A stretch of 64,000 bases of DNA from Ravibacter sp037191015 (GTDB lineage: Bacteria; Bacteroidota; Bacteroidia; Cytophagales; Spirosomataceae). The first letter of the stretch is position 1. Each line of letters starts with the position of its first letter. The notes under the pieces are model-generated. The model had not been told where the DNA came from, did no database searches, and saw nothing but the letters and a program-made list of their open reading frames with translations. The position numbers and the translations under genes are program-made. Location: assembly GCA_037191015.1 (NCBI GenBank), contig JBBCKD010000017.1:248001-312000 (forward strand). The letters run 5' to 3'. This document shows positions 60,926 through 64,000 of this stretch, piece after piece.

Positions 60926-62128
60926 TTAAACCCTGGCCAACGCCTTCTCTGCTACTGTTTTCCCTATTGACAGAGAAGAGGTTGCGGCAGGCGACGGCGC
61001 ATTACATACGTTGACGGCTGTCTGGTTCTCGATGATCGCGAAATCGTCGAGCAGCCCGCCATCGTAGGAACAGGCCTGGGCGCGCACGCCTGCGCCGCCC
61101 GGAACAAGGTCTTCTTCCTGTATTTCAGGTATAAGCCCCTGCAGTGCTTCGGTAAAAGCAGCTTTCGAAAGAGAACGGTACATCTCGCCAAGCCCTGTGC
61201 GCCAATACTTGCCCACTACCTTCCGGAAGCCCGGCCACGCAAAGCTTTCGTATAATTCCTTCAGGTTGATATCGCTCATTTTGTATCCTTCCCTTTTGAA
61301 AGCCAGCACCGCATTGGGACCTGCTTCAACCCCGCCTCCGATCATCCTGGTAAAATGGACCCCGAGGAAAGGGAAATTAGGGTCGGGGACCGGGTAGATC
61401 AGGTTTTTGACAAGGTATTCCTTTTCCGGCTTTATCTGGTAATATTCGCCCCGGAAAGGAATGATCCTGACATCGACTTTCTCCTTCTGCGAAAGCTGCG
61501 CAACCTTGTCGGAATAGAGGCCTGCGCAGTTGACAACCAGCCGGCACTGGTAAGCCGTACCATTTTCAGTCAATACTTCGGACCTTCCGCCCCCGGCCGG
61601 CCGGACGCCGGTTACTTTCTGATTAAAAACCAGGGTTCCGCCGGATTGCTGTATTTTTTCGGCATACCGCCTGCACACTTCCGAATAGTCGATAATGCCG
61701 GTATAAGGTACCCAGATCCCTTCGAGTCCCTCGACATGCGGTTCTATTTCCTTCAATTCCGACCGGGTGATCTTCCTGTTTTGTACCAGCCCGTTCTGAA
61801 TACCCCGGTCATATAGCTTATGGAGGTAGGGGACCTGCGCGGCGGAGGTAGCTACGACAATTTTTCCGCAAAGCTCGTAGGGGACTTCTTCTTTACGGCA
61901 GAAGTCAAGCAGCATGTCATACCCGAGGATGCAGTTGGTAGCTTTAAGGCTCCCGGGAGCATAGTAAAGGCCCGAATGGATGACGCCGCTGTTATGGCCC
62001 GTCTGGTGGACTGCCACCCGGTCTTCCTTTTCCAGGATGGTGATCTTAAGCCCGGGGCGCTGCTGTAAGATCTGGTAACCCGTTGCAAGTCCTACGATTC
62101 CGCCTCCGATAATGACTATGTCCTGCAT
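60926..62128 (-). CDS. lhgO: L-2-hydroxyglutarate oxidase
   Basis: A 400-residue FAD-dependent oxidase of the DAO fold that converts L-2-hydroxyglutarate to 2-oxoglutarate, a metabolite-repair step. N-terminal GGGIVGLATGYQIL (8-21), the flavin region EDRVAVHQTGHNSGVIHSGL and YYAPGSLKATNC, then VVNCAGLYSDKVA, IIPFRGEYYQI, NLIYPVPDPNFPFLGVHFTR and GGVEAGPNAVLAFKREGY, and the C-terminal PGGAGVRAQA with NAPSPAATSSLSIG, which are LhgO signatures. Length is normal. It precedes anmK on the transcript map by 40 bases (anmK is upstream), so the two may be co-transcribed. Confidence 0.95.
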   Translation of the reverse strand: MQDIVIIGGGIVGLATGYQILQQRPGLKITILEKEDRVAVHQTGHNSGVIHSGLYYAPGSLKATNCILGYDMLLDFCRKEEVPYELCGKIVVATSAAQVPYLHKLYDRGIQNGLVQNRKITRSELKEIEPHVEGLEGIWVPYTGIIDYSEVCRRYAEKIQQSGGTLVFNQKVTGVRPAGGGRSEVLTENGTAYQCRLVVNCAGLYSDKVAQLSQKEKVDVRIIPFRGEYYQIKPEKEYLVKNLIYPVPDPNFPFLGVHFTRMIGGGVEAGPNAVLAFKREGYKMSDINLKELYESFAWPGFRKVVGKYWRTGLGEMYRSLSKAAFTEALQGLIPEIQEEDLVPGGAGVRAQACSYDGGLLDDFAIIENQTAVNVCNAPSPAATSSLSIGKTVAEKALARV

Positions 62129-62168
62129 GATGATTTACTGTCTTTTATGAAAGATGCTTGATTTCTTC

Positions 62169-63365
62169 CTACCCCGGGAACGATATTTTACCCAGGCTGA
62201 CTGCCGGAAGACCCTGTTTTCCCTGCAAAGCCGGGACAGGCGCAGCAACCGCTTCGTTCGCCAGCACGGCAAAAAGTACCGCTTCCTTGGCATCGGCGGG
62301 GATCCCGAGCCGGGAAACGGGCTCAAGCGGGATTTTCCCCAGCCCGGCCTGTATCAGGCTGCAGAGAAAAGGGTTGTCGGCTCCGCCTCCGCTCACATAC
62401 AAGGTTTTTTTCCTGTCTGCGGGCACGCTGCCGGCGATAGCCTCCGTCACCGAACGGGCTGTCAGGTGAGCCAGGGTAGCGAGGATATCTTCGGGAGGAA
62501 GAGCCCGCGTGTCGGTATCCTCCTGCGCCTTTTCGAGGTATTGCATATTGAAAAGCTCGGGGCCGGTGCTTTTGGGGAGAGGCTGTCTGAAAAAATCGTT
62601 TTCCAATAGCCGCTGCAGCAGCGGACTACTGGGAGTCCCCCTGGCTGCTAGCGCTCCGTTATGGTCGTACGGCCTGCCTGCATATCTCCTGCAATAGGCG
62701 TCCATGAGGGTGTTGGCGGGGCCGGTATCGGTGGTAAAAACTTCTGCGGGGTCCAGGCTTGCCGGTAAATACGTAAAATTGGCGATCCCTCCAAGGTTAA
62801 GCAGGATCCGGTCTTCCGCAGGGCTGGAAAACAGCAGGAAGTCACCATACACGGCCAGGGGAGCGCCCTCCCCGCCGGCAGCTACATGTTTTTGCCGGAA
62901 ATCGCTGAGGGTGATAATTCCTGTCCTGACGGCGATATGGTCTCCGTCGCCGATCTGGAGCGTGGCGTCGGGGTAGAAGTCCGAGCAGTGTTTGGAGCGC
63001 GGCGCATGAAATACGGTCTGCCCGTGGCTGGCGATCAGGTCAATTTCCCCGGGACTGATCTTCCAGGAAGCGAGTGTATCCAGCACATACCCCGCGTGCA
63101 GCGACCCGATGTACGGGTTGAGCGTGCACAGGAGTTGAAAATCGATCACGGGCTTTGCAAATACCTTTCCTATTTCCTCTCTGATATGAGACGGGTAGGG
63201 GATTGTAACCGATCTTTCCAGCCCGAGCCGGGTGTTCATCCCTGACCCGCTGATGCGGCAGAGCGCTATATCGAGGCCGTCGAGCGAGGTGCCCGACATA
63301 AGGCCCAGGATAAGCCGCGCATCTTTGCGCGCAATGCTATAGAGCTGGTCTATGTACGGGTTCAT
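62169..63365 (-). CDS. anmK: Anhydro-N-acetylmuramic acid kinase
   Basis: A 398-residue kinase that opens and phosphorylates 1,6-anhydro-MurNAc from peptidoglycan turnover to MurNAc-6-phosphate. Motifs: GLMSGTSLDGLDIALCRI near residues 21-38 (phosphate-binding), IGSLHAGYVLDT, SHGQTVFHAP, LLNLGGIANFTYLP, TTDTGPANTLMDAY and YVSGGGADNPFLCSLI. These are the AnmK family blocks and are complete. Length is normal. Together with murB it points to peptidoglycan synthesis and recycling in this genome. It starts 8 bases after the RicT stop codon, so it is likely co-transcribed. Confidence 0.96.
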   Translation of the reverse strand: MNPYIDQLYSIARKDARLILGLMSGTSLDGLDIALCRISGSGMNTRLGLERSVTIPYPSHIREEIGKVFAKPVIDFQLLCTLNPYIGSLHAGYVLDTLASWKISPGEIDLIASHGQTVFHAPRSKHCSDFYPDATLQIGDGDHIAVRTGIITLSDFRQKHVAAGGEGAPLAVYGDFLLFSSPAEDRILLNLGGIANFTYLPASLDPAEVFTTDTGPANTLMDAYCRRYAGRPYDHNGALAARGTPSSPLLQRLLENDFFRQPLPKSTGPELFNMQYLEKAQEDTDTRALPPEDILATLAHLTARSVTEAIAGSVPADRKKTLYVSGGGADNPFLCSLIQAGLGKIPLEPVSRLGIPADAKEAVLFAVLANEAVAAPVPALQGKQGLPAVSLGKISFPG

Positions 63366-63373
63366 CCGACTCC

Positions 63374-64000
63374 TTATTGTTGTTTGGGTGCAGCCGGTTT
63401 TTGCTTGTCGGAATGCCGTCTTTTCTTTTTCTTCTTTTTCTGCTCGCCGCTGTACTTTTTATCGAGCCCTACCAGGTCGCTGTTAAGATTTTCCGACCTT
63501 TTCTCCCCTTTTTTGACAGGGATCGGCGGCTCGAGGATTTCCAGGGACTCAGGAATGATGCCTTTTTTGTTCATTTCCATGATCCGTATCACATCCGGTA
63601 TGGCAACGGGATACCAGTTGGCTTCCTGGCTGAACCCGAACCACATGATCTTCCTGAAAATGTCTGTTTTCTGAAGAGAGGCTTCCCCTTTTTGAGTTTT
63701 AAGGTTCGTGTCTACTTTCGGGATATCTTTCAGCGCGTCCATGTAGGTCTCCAGCTCGTAGTTGAGGCAGCATTTCAGCCTGCCGCACTGACCGGAGAGC
63801 TTGGAGGGGTTGAGCGACAGGTTCTGGTAGCGCGCCGCCGAGGTCGAAATATTCTTGAAATCGTTGATCCACGTCGAGCAGCACAACTCTCTTCCGCATG
63901 AACCGATTCCTCCCAGCCTGCCCGCTTCCTGCCGGAGGCTGATCTGCCGCATTTCCACCCTTACCCTGAACTCGTTGGCTAATATCTTGATAAGCTCCCG
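63374..64000 (-). CDS. PSP1/RicT family protein, C-terminal part (5' end outside window)
   Basis: The frame is open through base 64000, so the N-terminal portion of the gene lies outside. 208 residues are visible. The PSP1 domain has the two Cys clusters GGIGSCGRELCCSTW and SGQCGRLKCCLNYE, which can bind Fe-S clusters in RicT (YaaT). Basic low-complexity residues at the C-terminus (QKKKKKKRRHSDKQKPAAPK) form a disordered tail. In Bacillus RicT joins RicA and RicF in RNA maturation and development. The role in Bacteroidota is not settled. The stop is 8 bases before anmK. The first codon of the gene cannot be placed. Confidence 0.9.
   Translation of the reverse strand, partial: RELIKILANEFRVRVEMRQISLRQEAGRLGGIGSCGRELCCSTWINDFKNISTSAARYQNLSLNPSKLSGQCGRLKCCLNYELETYMDALKDIPKVDTNLKTQKGEASLQKTDIFRKIMWFGFSQEANWYPVAIPDVIRIMEMNKKGIIPESLEILEPPIPVKKGEKRSENLNSDLVGLDKKYSGEQKKKKKKRRHSDKQKPAAPKQQ

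Noticed and set aside
1..64000. tRNA, rRNA, CRISPR, insertion sequence or prophage genes
   Set aside because: No cloverleaf-like sequences, regularly spaced direct repeats with spacers, transposase motifs or phage structural genes were noticed in either strand; short tRNAs cannot be fully excluded by eye.

Overview
This window is chromosomal DNA of a Bacteroidota bacterium, most likely a Cytophagales member related to Dyadobacter/Spirosomaceae (inferred from gene content, not from a marker search). The evidence is a SusC/SusD pair with ECF sigma and FecR anti-sigma, T9SS type A sorting tails, LytTR two-component genes, YbaB, DUF5606, PspC and DUF502 proteins, and promoters of the Bacteroidota type (TTTG, about 20 bases, TAnnTTTG). 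It opens inside dnaA and closes inside a RicT/PSP1 gene. No tRNA, rRNA, CRISPR array, transposase or phage gene was seen.

Layout. 1-7.5 kb: housekeeping genes (dnaA end, DUF3108 protein, predicted aminopeptidase, YceI, RibBA, YbaB, a family 2 glycosyltransferase, PspC, a cold shock protein). 7.5-15.8 kb: exported hypotheticals, a FAH-family enzyme, GDP-mannose dehydratase, a SPOR lipoprotein, MurB, a lone glycogen-binding-like domain protein and an exported TIM-barrel protein. 15.9-20.6 kb: a LytTR/histidine kinase pair divergent from a TonB-dependent outer membrane protein. 20.7-35.5 kb: an aldaric-acid utilisation locus. 35.8-42.8 kb: DUF502, EngB, DUF5606, a ketoacyl synthase III, a membrane protein, and an NEW3-domain protein with an ABC exporter. 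42.9-53 kb: M1 peptidase, a membrane-anchored patatin, a serine hydrolase, a propeller/helical-barrel lipoprotein, and a DUF2089-membrane-SdpI-PH operon. 53-64 kb: two paralogous T9SS-secreted proteins, a TPR/HTH regulator, L-2-hydroxyglutarate oxidase, AnmK and RicT.

The most notable system is the minus-strand locus 22047-35516. It encodes ECF sigma, FecR, SusC, SusD, an exported amidohydrolase, a GarL-type aldolase, a GntP-type permease, a GarR-type reductase, an exported UxuA-like protein and a GudD-type dehydratase with its catalytic residues in place. Read together, these predict outer membrane uptake of an aldaric acid, its lactone or a glycoside of it, periplasmic processing, inner membrane import, and conversion through 5-keto-4-deoxyglucarate to pyruvate and D-glycerate. 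Control would be by cell-surface signalling. SusCD systems are usually linked to glycans, so a locus aimed at sugar diacids would be unusual.

Several intergenic elements are also recorded: an inverted array of 7-bp repeats after dnaA, four evenly spaced GTC/GAC palindromes before the NEW3 gene, and several near-perfect bidirectional terminator hairpins between convergent genes.
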